IMG/VR virus record: IMGVR_UViG_3300043429_000212
Span: 1 to 64,000 of that record
Source of the DNA: a virus
Length of the DNA stretch: 64,000 nucleotides
Reading direction: 5' to 3' (one strand)
The notes below the pieces were generated by a model, which had not been told where the DNA came from, made no database searches, and saw nothing but the letters and a program-made list of their open reading frames with translations. Below, in pieces: positions 47,199-55,352 of this stretch. Within the stretch, counting starts at the first letter, position 1. The number at the start of each line of letters is the position of its first letter. Both the position numbers and the translations under genes were made by a program.

Positions 47199-48467
47199 TT
47201 AGGGAATGGGCTGCCAGTAGGCAATTTTGACCGCGCCATTAGCGCCACTTCCACCTGTAGCCACTACACCCCCCGCACCAACAACTATGGTGTACGTCGC
47301 GCCCAAAGTTGTGGTTACAAATGTCCAACGAAGCGCGCCCCCACCGCCGGCACCAGAGTTAAATCTTACGCTCCCGCCGCCACCGCCGCCATAAAGACCG
47401 CCTGTGGCGCCATATGCAGGAAACCCGTTGACGGCTGTACCGTTTGCTCCGCCAGAACCGCCGCCGCCGCTGGGGCTGTAAGCGGTAATATCGGTTGGTG
47501 ACCTGAAGCCCCCTGCACCGTTTGCACCGAGTCCGGACAAGCCGACTCCGCCACCGCCAGCAGCACCCATCTCAAAGTCAAACCACCCGTACCCGCCGCC
47601 GCCCGCGCCGCCAGTGCCCGCCTGCCCCGGAATACGTGTTACGGAATCTATTCCGCCTGCACCCCCGGCACCTGCGTACCCACCTGCACCGCCACCACCT
47701 CCGCCCGCGAACGGAGTGCCTGTGCCACCCGCTCCGCCATCACCACCAAAAACAGTTGCGCTTAGCGCAGTGCCTGCACCGCCCGCTCCGCCGTCACCAA
47801 ACCCAGTAAACGGGTCTGGGGGTTTTCCGCCTTTACCGCCACCAGCCGTCAAAGCGGCTCCGAACGCAGAATCGCCCCCGTCTACTCCGTCCGTACCTAT
47901 ACCCAACACTGAATGCCCACTGGAGCCGCCGCCACCTACGCACAACACGTAAATCTGATTGGTACTCGTAGGCGCAGTCCAGGGGTACGTTCCCGGCGTC
48001 GTGTACAGAACTTCGACAAGCGTGAACTGAGGGGTTCCAGTATTGCCGATAGTCACCTGACCAACTTCACCCACGCCCACCAAGGTGTTTGGCGTGAGCG
48101 GTGCATCAAAGCCCTGAGAGCCTCCAATAGGGTTCCATCCCCATTGGATGACCAGCATGCCCTCGCCAGGAAAGCCCTCTTGCAAGGGGCCGGTGCCTGA
48201 CACCGTGTCAGTTTGGAGGCCGTTCGTTCCGGACTGATACCACGTATTTGTGTCCGGGCGGGGGTCACGGATGGCCTGGGGGTCGGCCACCGGGTACATG
48301 CCCAACTGCAACTGCGGCTGGTCCGGAGTCCAGCACTGAGGGCACGCCTTGATCTGCGTCTGCTTGGTCTTGACGACGAGGTTCTTGAGCTTCTTCAGGT
48401 CGAAACGAAACCCACAGACGTCGCAGAACCCGAACGCCTTTCTTCCGTTTGCAAACCTGTTAGCCAT
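47199..48467 (-). CDS. glycine-rich adhesin with N-terminal zinc ribbon
   Basis: 422 residues. Residues 10-50 carry C-x2-C...C-x2-C (FCDVCGFRFDLKKLKNLVVK, ACPQCWTPDQPQLQLG), a conserved attachment module of a podovirus structural family. From about 165 to 405 the protein is dominated by Gly runs (VGGGGSSGHS, GGAGGAGTAL, GGGGGGAGGYAGAGGAGG), like the polyglycine-helix receptor-binding domains of T-even gp38 adhesins and related fibre tips. Likely a receptor-recognition protein clipped onto the tail. Confidence 0.65.
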   Translation of the reverse strand: MANRFANGRKAFGFCDVCGFRFDLKKLKNLVVKTKQTQIKACPQCWTPDQPQLQLGMYPVADPQAIRDPRPDTNTWYQSGTNGLQTDTVSGTGPLQEGFPGEGMLVIQWGWNPIGGSQGFDAPLTPNTLVGVGEVGQVTIGNTGTPQFTLVEVLYTTPGTYPWTAPTSTNQIYVLCVGGGGSSGHSVLGIGTDGVDGGDSAFGAALTAGGGKGGKPPDPFTGFGDGGAGGAGTALSATVFGGDGGAGGTGTPFAGGGGGGAGGYAGAGGAGGIDSVTRIPGQAGTGGAGGGGYGWFDFEMGAAGGGGVGLSGLGANGAGGFRSPTDITAYSPSGGGGSGGANGTAVNGFPAYGATGGLYGGGGGGSVRFNSGAGGGGALRWTFVTTTLGATYTIVVGAGGVVATGGSGANGAVKIAYWQPIP

Positions 48468-48469
48468 GT

Positions 48470-49210
48470 TCAGCCTATGAACATCTGCCGGGGCACGAAC
48501 CGTACCGCAGCCTTCTCACGGTCTTCGCTCGATGCACGGTCCCAGTCTTCGTCGTACTGAGCCTTCAGGATCTGGAGCCTCTCCATGCCGCCCGGGATCT
48601 TCATGCTCAGGTAATACGCCAGACCAGAGACCAAGCAAGGGATGAAGCGGAAGGGCACATCCTGGGTGGTGTCTCCACTCGCTCCCGCGTCCTGGATACG
48701 ACGCAGATACCAGTAGACAAACTGATAGACACCCGTCTGATCAGGTGTAGGCCACACAGTGATGCTTGGCAGTGCCGTGGCGCTCGGGGAATAGCTGCTG
48801 GATGCCGGGTACGTCGCACCAGAGTTGCGGTTGACCAGCACCTGGATCGGACGAGCCTGTTGCAGCTTGTTCGGGATGGACGAGTAGGTGCTGATGCTGA
48901 TCCGCGTGATGGTCAGATCCACCTGAGTAGAGACGTTGCCCGCGCCCGTGCGGATGACATGCTCAAGGAGATCGACAGTGTCAGACGGGAGCGTGTAAGT
49001 GTTTGTGCCCTGCACCAGGGGAATCATCCCTTGGTTGAAGGTCCACATGTTTACACCACGGTTCGCCCAGTCTGCGAACAGCAGGTTCAGGGACCGCCGA
49101 GCCGTGCGCAGGTCATAGCCCGTGCGAAGCTCTGCACCGCAGCGTTCAAACGCTTCCTCGACCACTTCATTGAGGTCAAGGTTGAAGGTGGTGGTCCCTG
49201 AAGTCGGCAT
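48470..49210 (-). CDS. tail tubular protein A-like connector
   Basis: 246 residues, AGGAGG upstream. Starts TTTFNLDLNEVVEEAFERCG followed by AELRTGYDLRTARRSLNLLF and ADWANRGVNMWTFNQG, the clear signature of the T7 gp11-like tail tubular A / gatekeeper family. Forms the ring between portal and tail nozzle. RGVN is coded by the dispersed word. Confidence 0.8.
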   Translation of the reverse strand: MPTSGTTTFNLDLNEVVEEAFERCGAELRTGYDLRTARRSLNLLFADWANRGVNMWTFNQGMIPLVQGTNTYTLPSDTVDLLEHVIRTGAGNVSTQVDLTITRISISTYSSIPNKLQQARPIQVLVNRNSGATYPASSSYSPSATALPSITVWPTPDQTGVYQFVYWYLRRIQDAGASGDTTQDVPFRFIPCLVSGLAYYLSMKIPGGMERLQILKAQYDEDWDRASSEDREKAAVRFVPRQMFIG

Positions 49211-49384
49211 TTAAGCCTCCTGCGGCGCCTCGGGGGCAACCTCCGGAGCGGCTTCGGGGGCAGTCAGACGCTCGATCAGCACCGAGATATCCGAATCAGC
49301 GGCACCGAACGCAGCGATTTGCCGCGCTTGCAGCGACAACAGCGCCGAATGGATCAGCACCAGTTCTTCTTCAGTAAACGTCAT
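49211..49384 (-). CDS. small acidic protein
   Basis: 57 residues from ATG 49384 (an ATG 33 bases earlier is an alternative). One helix (MTFTEEELVLIHSALLSLQA) then a Pro/Glu/Ala tail. Typical small gene in connector regions; function unknown. Confidence 0.5.
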   Translation of the reverse strand: MTFTEEELVLIHSALLSLQARQIAAFGAADSDISVLIERLTAPEAAPEVAPEAPQEA

Positions 49385-49438
49385 TTCCTGAGCCCCTTCA
49401 AAGTTTGTGCGAGACATGCCCGCTTCTCATCTCGACCA

Positions 49439-49672
49439 TCACCGATATCTTGCTGTCTTCGATGCAACCTTGGGAGGTTGCTTCACAAACTGCTGACCTT
49501 TGGCTTTGCCTGCCCGCTTTGCCCGGGTTGTAGCTGCATACTCAGCAGGAGACAAAGCGTTGATCGCAGCCTCGGGCAGATACCGCTCCCCCGTCTTTGA
49601 AGACGGCTTCCCTGACTTGGTCCGCCATTTCTGAGCGGTCCAGTCCTTCAGGGACTGCTGCGGGGCTTTCAC
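49439..49672 (-). CDS. conserved small basic phage protein
   Basis: 77 residues from GTG 49672 (GGAG 7 bases upstream). The block QSLKDWTAQKWRTKSGKPSS followed by KTGERYLPEAAINALSPAEY is widely conserved in podovirus virion modules. Basic, probably DNA- or scaffold-binding, function not established. Confidence 0.65.
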   Translation of the reverse strand: MKAPQQSLKDWTAQKWRTKSGKPSSKTGERYLPEAAINALSPAEYAATTRAKRAGKAKGQQFVKQPPKVASKTARYR

Positions 49673-50127
49673 GCTTTCACTCCAACATGCTCAACCTTGT
49701 TTTGCTCAATGTATAAGGCCGCTTTGCGCAACAAGTTTGCGTTGTCCTTCATTAAGCCGAGACCGCGATTGCAGTTAGGGCACAGCAACCCCCGTATTTT
49801 TCCAGTCTCATGGTCGTGGTCAATACACAGCCATGCAAATTTTTCTTCCGGCTCATTGCAGAGAGCACAGCAGCCTTTTTGGGCTTCATACATCTCGTCG
49901 TACATCTGCTGAGTTGCGCCACGTCGGCGCAACCTACGGTTTGCGGTCAGCCAATTGTTGCGTTGCCAATCATTTAGATGATCACGGTTCTGGTCTGCCC
50001 ATTCCTGCCTTTTGGCCTGCATGCACAACTTGCACTGCGACTTGTACAGATGCGCCAAATTACCGCCTCGGCTGAAAAACTCAGTCAGCGGCTTGGTTTG
50101 CTTGCATCCAGTGCAGGTCTTAGTCAC
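49669..50127 (-). CDS. recombination endonuclease VII-like nuclease
   Basis: 152 residues from GTG 50127 (a GTG three codons earlier is possible). C-x2-C pairs (CTGCKQ, CKLC) precede the His-Me finger CALCNEPEEKFAWLCIDHDH, ETGKIRGLLCPNCNRGLGL, as in T4 gp49. Such enzymes debranch DNA before packaging, but single copies inserted in virion modules often act as mobile homing nucleases. Lower G+C than flanking genes supports insertion. Confidence 0.8.
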   Translation of the reverse strand: MTKTCTGCKQTKPLTEFFSRGGNLAHLYKSQCKLCMQAKRQEWADQNRDHLNDWQRNNWLTANRRLRRRGATQQMYDEMYEAQKGCCALCNEPEEKFAWLCIDHDHETGKIRGLLCPNCNRGLGLMKDNANLLRKAALYIEQNKVEHVGVKA

Positions 50128-50401
50128 GGTATCCACCGCCCCGAGCCTTATATTGCTTAGCTAACAGTTGACTTTTGCGGGCACTCCACTGGCCTGCCGC
50201 CGTGCCCTGCGTGGCCTGCCCCTTGATCTTCTCAAAGAGGCCCTTGCGCATCCCAGGCTTGGTGTAGTTGCCCGCCTCGTTCACGCGGCTCTCGCCACCT
50301 TCAGCATAGAGCTTGACAGGCTCCAGGGCGTCCTTACGCAGGATCTTCCTGGGCTTCTTCAACTCCGGGCGGATGGCGCCCATGCCGCGTGAAGTCCTCA
50401 T
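50120..50401 (-). CDS. DUF5872-like conserved phage protein
   Basis: 93 residues from ATG 50401 (ATGA overlap). Contains KLYAEGGESRVNEAGNYTKP and the C-terminal AAGQWSARKSQLLAKQYKAR followed by GGGY, a motif of DUF5872-type proteins found in virion regions of many podoviruses. Function unknown. Confidence 0.7.
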   Translation of the reverse strand: MRTSRGMGAIRPELKKPRKILRKDALEPVKLYAEGGESRVNEAGNYTKPGMRKGLFEKIKGQATQGTAAGQWSARKSQLLAKQYKARGGGYRD

Positions 50402-51333
50402 ACCATCCTGCACTTCTTGACACCGCGTTGGGCAATGCCTGCACCGCGCACAGAACCACCCTTGGCGTAAGCCTTGGTCTTACCGCCCTTCTTGAACTCG
50501 ACATCCTCATCTGAGTCCCGGGTGCGAGAACGCGGTGTTTCCTTGGCCTTGTCGGTGCGCAGAACGGGCTTCTCAGCCTTGGCTGCTGCTGCGGCTTGAG
50601 AACGGCCAGTGCGTGCCTCTTGGACTTCCCGGCGACCCACAGAACCACGCATGGCAGAGGTTGCAGCCTCCATCTCTTGTTCCGGCCTGAACCTGCGTCC
50701 GGTATCAGAGGTGGTGGTTGCAGCAGACCTCATGGGAGCGCTACGTGCCCCAATCGATGCAGAGCCAATGTCTTCTGCAAGAGCCTTGGCAAGCCCTTCC
50801 TTGGTCGTGCCACCGGGCAGGGCAACAGTGCCAGGGTAAGCATCATCGATCTGCTTGACGATCTGTTGCCACTTGGCAGGATCTGCGCCTTCCGGGGGCC
50901 TGGAACGCCATCCGGTCTCTGCGGCTTTCGCCCCAGACATGGCACGAGCGCCCTTCATTGCCGCACCAATCGCAGGCCCAGCAGCAACAGAGGCAAGCAT
51001 ACCGAGCGAATCCATCGTCCGCTCTTTGGCCTCATCACGCTCCTGCTCAGGGCTCTTCGACGGCGGAAGACGCTTGATCCGGTCCATCACCTCTTGCGAG
51101 CTTGGGCTGGAAGCGCTCGCACGCCGACCAAGGGCCGTTGAAACATCCGCAGCCCTACCCGACCGTGATGGGGGCCGCCCGGTGCGATCTGCATTCAACA
51201 GATCGCGGAGCGTCTTGTCTTGCCCATATTGGCGACGGAAGTCTGCAAGCTCTTCTTTGGAGACGTCAGCCATCCCATCCACAACCTTGCGGTTGGGGTT
51301 TGGCCCGGTGTAGGTAGTGCGGTTAAACGCCAT
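50398..51333 (-). CDS. low-complexity virion-region protein with KGG tail
   Basis: 311 residues from ATG 51333. Charged, Ala/Ser-rich and probably partly disordered; a hydrophobic helix at about 110-130 (LGMLASVAAGPAIGAAMKGA). Ends FKKGGKTKAYAKGGSVRGAG with a basic tail (QRGVKKCRMV) nearly shared with the next gene. May be an internal or minor capsid protein carrying a docking tail (inference). Confidence 0.55.
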   Translation of the reverse strand: MAFNRTTYTGPNPNRKVVDGMADVSKEELADFRRQYGQDKTLRDLLNADRTGRPPSRSGRAADVSTALGRRASASSPSSQEVMDRIKRLPPSKSPEQERDEAKERTMDSLGMLASVAAGPAIGAAMKGARAMSGAKAAETGWRSRPPEGADPAKWQQIVKQIDDAYPGTVALPGGTTKEGLAKALAEDIGSASIGARSAPMRSAATTTSDTGRRFRPEQEMEAATSAMRGSVGRREVQEARTGRSQAAAAAKAEKPVLRTDKAKETPRSRTRDSDEDVEFKKGGKTKAYAKGGSVRGAGIAQRGVKKCRMV

Positions 51334-51334
51334 G

Positions 51335-51652
51335 TCACACCATCTTTCCCTTGGTATGGCCCTTGCTGACGCAGCCATCGGCACGGGTCACGCCGCCCTT
51401 GGCATACTTCTTGGTCATGCCGCCCTTGCGGTAACCTGCTTGGTTGTACGCTGCGCCTTCACGCGCAGCAGCAGGAACCGACTCCATCATCTTCTTGGCG
51501 GCGCGTTGATCGTCCCGGGCAGACTTCGCCATCGTGGGGGAGATCTTGGACATGAAGTCCTTCTCTCCTGCAATGCCCTTCTGCATCATCTCGCGGGACT
51601 TGTCCATCTTGGCAGACTCTTCTGCCGTGGGGGTCCGATAGTTCCGTGCCAT
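51335..51652 (-). CDS. small KGG-motif protein
   Basis: 105 residues, AGGAG before ATG. A helical start, then AGYRKGGMTKKYAKGGVTRA with a basic end (GHTKGKMV). The tail repeats the motif and end of the gene at 50398, indicating shared ancestry or shared binding partner. Found in virion modules of uncultured podoviruses; function unknown. Confidence 0.6.
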   Translation of the reverse strand: MARNYRTPTAEESAKMDKSREMMQKGIAGEKDFMSKISPTMAKSARDDQRAAKKMMESVPAAAREGAAYNQAGYRKGGMTKKYAKGGVTRADGCVSKGHTKGKMV

Positions 51653-51663
51653 GTTCGTTCTCC

Positions 51664-51969
51664 TCAGCAGGCTTTGCCGCCGTATGCCATCTTCTTCGCC
51701 GCGCCGCCCTTGGCGAACGGCTTGCCCTTGGGCGTGCCTTTGGCTTCCGCCTTCTCATGCTTGATCATGGCCTTGGGCGCACCCTTGGCCTTCATAAAGG
51801 CGAGTTCCTTCTTGACCATCTTGGGAGATTCTTTCACGGGGCCTCCTTCGGCCTTATGGGCTTCGAACTTCAGGCCAACGGCCTGGGGGATGCCCACCTT
51901 CTTGGCGAAGCCTGGGCTGTGCGCGACGGCCCGCATGAGCCGCTCTTGCTTGGGAGAACTATACGGCAT
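51664..51969 (-). CDS. DUF6496-like conserved phage protein
   Basis: 101 residues from ATG 51969. MPYSSPKQERLMRAVAHSPG then FAKKVGIPQAVGLKFEAHKA fits the DUF6496 family. The end is Lys/Gly-rich with FAKGGAAKKMAYGGK, another member of the shared GG motif set. Function unknown. Confidence 0.7.
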   Translation of the reverse strand: MPYSSPKQERLMRAVAHSPGFAKKVGIPQAVGLKFEAHKAEGGPVKESPKMVKKELAFMKAKGAPKAMIKHEKAEAKGTPKGKPFAKGGAAKKMAYGGKAC

Positions 51970-52204
51970 GGGGCTTGCTTCGTAGATTGTCGATCTTCGA
52001 CTCAATTCTGTCAAAGCGTTCGATCAACTCTTTCATGTCCTGCCGGAACTCTGAGCGGGTGATGTGATCCCGGGCCACTTCCTCTCGCGTTCTGTTGAGC
52101 AGAATGCTGATACGGTCGAGTTCTTTGAACTTGGCTGACATGAAGAACCCCACAATCGCCAAGAGAACCGTAAGGACGGCATTCCATACCGCAACAAGAT
52201 CCAT
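51959..52204 (-). CDS. membrane-anchored coiled-coil protein
   Basis: 81 residues. N-terminal span (LVAVWNAVLTVLLAIVGFFM), then a charged coiled coil. Same topology as the lysis-cassette gene at 37972, but located among virion genes. A holin/spanin-like or virion membrane component are options; no family recognised. Confidence 0.5.
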   Translation of the reverse strand: MDLVAVWNAVLTVLLAIVGFFMSAKFKELDRISILLNRTREEVARDHITRSEFRQDMKELIERFDRIESKIDNLRSKPHAV

Positions 52205-52207
52205 ACG

Positions 52208-52717
52208 TCACCACACCTTGCATACCACTTTGTGCTTGCCGACGATCTCACCAGACGCCCGCATGGCTTTTACTTTTGCCTGAGCCGCCGCTTGCATAGC
52301 CATGTTTTTTGCTTTGTCCGCAATACACGGATGAAGCAAACCATGCTCACGCGCAGACAAAATACGTAGATTTGTCCAGTGATTGTTTTGATGATCGCCG
52401 TCTATGTGGTCTACATGACAGCCTTCAAACAGTTCACCAACAAAAGCCTGAGCAACCAAACGATGGACAAGGAATGCTCTTGAACCAACATCTCTAGGCG
52501 CTCCGTCCCGCAAACGGACCTCTACGTAAGGAAGCGTTCTGCCGCTTGCGCTGCGCTTCTTTGGCTTAAGCGCCATGATTCGTTCCTGAACCGACACAAG
52601 GCACCCAGATTTGCCGCGACGAAAGCGTTGCACCGATTTCATGCGACCGCAGTCACTGACTTCGTACATGCCTTCATAGCCCCTTACTGGGGCCCACCGC
52701 TCGGTCAGCAGTTCCAT
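52208..52717 (-). CDS. NUMOD4-HNH homing endonuclease
   Basis: 169 residues. NUMOD4 front (ERWAPVRGYEGMYEVSDCGR, MKSVQ) and HNH core (VHRLVAQAFVGELFEGCHVD then HIDGDHQNNHWTNLRILSAR), the standard architecture of free-standing phage homing endonucleases. A mobile insertion rather than a virion gene. Followed by an Ala/Lys tail. Confidence 0.85.
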   Translation of the reverse strand: MELLTERWAPVRGYEGMYEVSDCGRMKSVQRFRRGKSGCLVSVQERIMALKPKKRSASGRTLPYVEVRLRDGAPRDVGSRAFLVHRLVAQAFVGELFEGCHVDHIDGDHQNNHWTNLRILSAREHGLLHPCIADKAKNMAMQAAAQAKVKAMRASGEIVGKHKVVCKVW

Positions 52718-52968
52718 GCTTTCCTCGCCTTGCGTAGCCGGCTGTTCGGATCTTTGGCGGCTTCTGGGAACATCTTAGCCTGTCCTGCAGATCTTGCGCA
52801 AAATGACTTCCGCCGCGCCGCGTCCTTTTCTGTCTTTGGATTTGGAGCCGGAGGCTTCAACCCAGGCTTTCCGGGGTTGGCTTTGTTGTAGCTGGCGCGG
52901 CCTTTGGCGTTGAGTCCACCGGACTCAGACTTGCCCTCTTTGCGTTGCCATGCAGGGGTTTTGGCCAT
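52705..52968 (-). CDS. DUF6321-like conserved phage protein
   Basis: 87 residues, GAGG upstream. PAWQRKEGKSESGGLNAKGR, then ARRKSFCARSAGQAKMFPEA and RKARKAWNC match the DUF6321 pattern (WQRKEG, GGLN-x-KGR-x-SY, RR-x-SFC-ARS). Small basic protein of podovirus virion modules; function unknown. Confidence 0.75.
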   Translation of the reverse strand: MAKTPAWQRKEGKSESGGLNAKGRASYNKANPGKPGLKPPAPNPKTEKDAARRKSFCARSAGQAKMFPEAAKDPNSRLRKARKAWNC

Positions 52969-52975
52969 GTTGACC

Positions 52976-53155
52976 TCAGTCCGTCAACCCTGCGGAGACA
53001 GGTTCCTGTGCCGCTTTGATTTGCGCTTCGCCCTGTTGCTTCAGCCGCATCCAGAGGTCAACGGTGGCCTCCAGTGGCAGCTTGCCCAGGCCCGCCATGA
53101 TCAGATTGACGTCGTTGACGGACAGGTCGGTCAGGGTGATCTTGATGTCGTTCAT
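52976..53155 (-). CDS. small conserved protein
   Basis: 59 residues, starting MNDIKITLTDLSVNDVNLIM and ending AQEPVSAGLTD. Related small proteins (ITLT-x-L-x5-I-x3-L-x-LP) occur beside fibre genes in other phages. TGA-C-ATG junction with the gene before. Function unknown. Confidence 0.55.
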   Translation of the reverse strand: MNDIKITLTDLSVNDVNLIMAGLGKLPLEATVDLWMRLKQQGEAQIKAAQEPVSAGLTD

Positions 53156-53156
53156 G

Positions 53157-53495
53157 TCAGGCTTGGGTAGTTGCCCACGGCAGCGGGGGCATGATGACCG
53201 GCGGGTTGATCTGATTGTCGATCTGTTGCTGCACCGCAGCTTCGGTCGCGGCTTGATTGACGCCGTTGGCCCAGCACCAGCCCAGCACTTGGTCTTGCGT
53301 CAGGTCGGCGTAGGGCGTGAAAGAGCCGTCAGCTTCAGCGGCTTGGGTGAAAGAACAGGTGGAGTACACCGTGCCAATGTAGGCCCCGTCAGTGCCCGTG
53401 CAGCGCCAGCCGCATTCAATGACGTATTCCGGCGGGGTTGCGGTGGTGGGGGTGGTGCGAAGCCACTCGATAACCCACTTATTTTGCGTTGTCAT
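53157..53495 (-). CDS. conserved phage structural-region protein (DUF7936-like)
   Basis: 112 residues, GAGG upstream. The layout (W-V-I start, ECGWRCTGTDGAYIG, FTPYADLTQDQVLGWCWANG, end MPPLPWA) resembles a small phage family annotated DUF7936. Beta-rich, probably tail-associated. The family call is from memory of the motif pattern. Confidence 0.6.
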   Translation of the reverse strand: MTTQNKWVIEWLRTTPTTATPPEYVIECGWRCTGTDGAYIGTVYSTCSFTQAAEADGSFTPYADLTQDQVLGWCWANGVNQAATEAAVQQQIDNQINPPVIMPPLPWATTQA

Positions 53496-53649
53496 TTTTC
53501 ACCTCTTTCGGTTGTTGCGGAACATGCGTGACCTTGGTTGTCACGCCGTCTTTGCTTTGCGTAATGGATCCACCGGGCTTGAGTTGAATGCTGCCGCCCC
53601 ACGTTTGCGGCTTGGTCAGGTCTACCGGCTTGCCGTCAATAAAGATCAT
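53479..53649 (-). CDS. small hypothetical protein
   Basis: 56 residues from ATG 53649, overlapping the next start by 17 bases. Beta-like (FIDGKPVDLTKPQTWGGSIQ), with SITQSKDGVTTKVTHVPQQP. No family recognised. Present only because a clear frame fills the gap. Confidence 0.5.
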   Translation of the reverse strand: MIFIDGKPVDLTKPQTWGGSIQLKPGGSITQSKDGVTTKVTHVPQQPKEVKNDNAK

Positions 53650-53661
53650 GGTGTTGTCCTT

Positions 53662-54147
53662 TCAGATCTTGGCATATTTGCCGTGGTGCAAAGAGCGAGC
53701 TTCAGTTGCAACAAGCCCAGCCAACTCTATGTCTTTGAAGTATTGTTGAAACACGGTTTTGCCGTTCTTCATCACACGCACCAGCCACGCCTTGCTCTTC
53801 TTGTGCCAAGAAACGCCGGGGTAGCCTGATGTGTTGTTTGCCAACGCAAAGCGGTTGCATTGGTTCTCGCTACGGTTGGCAGCGCGTAGGTTTTCAATCC
53901 GGTTGTCTGCGCGGTCGCCGTTGATGTGATCAACCTCTTGCGGCATGTAGCCGTGATGCAGCATGAAGATCAACCTGTGAGCTTTTTGGACTTTGCCTTG
54001 CCATGTGATGTGGCGGTAGCCGGTCTTGTGCATTGAACCAGCAGGTTTGTCCAACAGGTACTGTTTGTTTGGATGGCTTGCGCCTTTCCAATACAAGTAC
54101 CCATCACGGTACTCGAAGCAATCTGCGATGGCATGTTGCGTAATCAT
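53662..54147 (-). CDS. HNH-AP2 homing endonuclease
   Basis: 161 residues. HNH_3 core (AHRLIFMLHHGYMPQEVDHI, NGDRADNRIENLRAANRSEN) followed by an AP2-like DNA-binding part (NTSGYPGVSWHKKSKAWLVR). This is a typical phage homing endonuclease. It starts by ATGA overlap directly at the fibre gene stop and lacks its own Shine-Dalgarno. Confidence 0.85.
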   Translation of the reverse strand: MITQHAIADCFEYRDGYLYWKGASHPNKQYLLDKPAGSMHKTGYRHITWQGKVQKAHRLIFMLHHGYMPQEVDHINGDRADNRIENLRAANRSENQCNRFALANNTSGYPGVSWHKKSKAWLVRVMKNGKTVFQQYFKDIELAGLVATEARSLHHGKYAKI

Positions 54148-55352
54148 GCGTTTGCAATCGTAGTAACGGTGCCAGAAGAACCTTTGTATTTCAAAGCACC
54201 GGATTCAACGTACAACACGCCGCCGCTAGTTGGCGTTCCAGGAACACTTGCGGTGTTGGCAATGTAAAACGCATTTGCGCCACCTGGATCATTGGTGCCG
54301 CCAAGCAAAAGATTTGATGCTGCGGTGAGTGTGAGCGCCTGCGTGAAAGGAGCGGTCGCTCCTGCGCCAGAAGTGTTATTGGGGGCGTTATGCCAAGAAT
54401 GTGTTCCGTTTTGCTGGTTGTAAAAAGTTGCCAGTCCGTTTGCTACGTAGCGCAGTGATCCAGAACCATAGTAAAAATTAACGCCAAATGATGCGTTATT
54501 TGCATTGTCTGTTCGACCGGACAATGACGCAGAACCCGCGCCAGTACCAATCTGAAAGGTGCGGTAAATCGCTGTATCCCAAGCACTCGGCGTCACCCCC
54601 AATCCGAGGTTTCCGGAGGAGTCGAGCGTTGCCCGTAGCGCCCCAGCCGTGTAAAACTGCATCGGCGTGGCGTTGCTGTTGTAAAGAATTGCGGCGTATG
54701 CCGTGGAACTTGAAAAAAATGCACCCCCCGTGGCGGATTCCGTTCCAATGTAGAAATCTCCGCCCGTACTTTGAAAACGAATAAAAGATTGCGCTGTGCT
54801 GACTGCGTCAATCGGGTTGGCGTTGAGGCCAATACGCGAAAGAGCAGCGCTGCCTGATACCGTCAGCTTACTGGTCGGCGAACTCGTCCCAATCCCCAGA
54901 CCGGTGCTGGTGAGGCGCATTTGTTCGGAGCCGTTGGCACCAAAAGCCAAAGACACGCCGCTTCGGGCCATCAGCGTAAACAGTGATGCGCTGTCAATGC
55001 CTGTATAAAAAGTGTTTGCGCCGTTGTAGGCGTATTCGATGCGGCCATCATTTGCTGCGCCTGTATCAAACCCTGCAAATGCGCCTGTACCTTTGACTGC
55101 AAAACAAGTGCCGTTTGTCCCCCCGTTGATGGACAAGAGCATCCCATCAAACGTCAACCCACTCCCGCTCGTCACCACCTTGCTGCCGTTGAGGTAGAGC
55201 ACGCCGTTGGCGGTGCCCGAAGGCACCGTGCCGGTCAGAAGTGCTGCTGCCGTCGTTTGCTTCGTCGTCGCGCCCTGGACAATAGGGACAAGCTCCGTAC
55301 CCGCCAAAGGCGTGGTAGCTACGGGCAACTGGGAGATTTTGAGATCAGCCAT
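54144..55352 (-). CDS. tail fibre / spike protein
   Basis: 402 residues. Start MADLKISQLPVATTPLAGTE then LVPIVQGATTKQTTAA is a widespread attachment motif of phage fibres. The rest is a beta-rich shaft (RLTSTGLGIGTSSPTSKLTV, LRATLDSSGNLGLGVTP), as in fibres that end in chaperone or receptor domains; no autocleavage peptidase is seen. One of several host-range proteins. Confidence 0.75.
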   Translation of the reverse strand: MADLKISQLPVATTPLAGTELVPIVQGATTKQTTAAALLTGTVPSGTANGVLYLNGSKVVTSGSGLTFDGMLLSINGGTNGTCFAVKGTGAFAGFDTGAANDGRIEYAYNGANTFYTGIDSASLFTLMARSGVSLAFGANGSEQMRLTSTGLGIGTSSPTSKLTVSGSAALSRIGLNANPIDAVSTAQSFIRFQSTGGDFYIGTESATGGAFFSSSTAYAAILYNSNATPMQFYTAGALRATLDSSGNLGLGVTPSAWDTAIYRTFQIGTGAGSASLSGRTDNANNASFGVNFYYGSGSLRYVANGLATFYNQQNGTHSWHNAPNNTSGAGATAPFTQALTLTAASNLLLGGTNDPGGANAFYIANTASVPGTPTSGGVLYVESGALKYKGSSGTVTTIANA

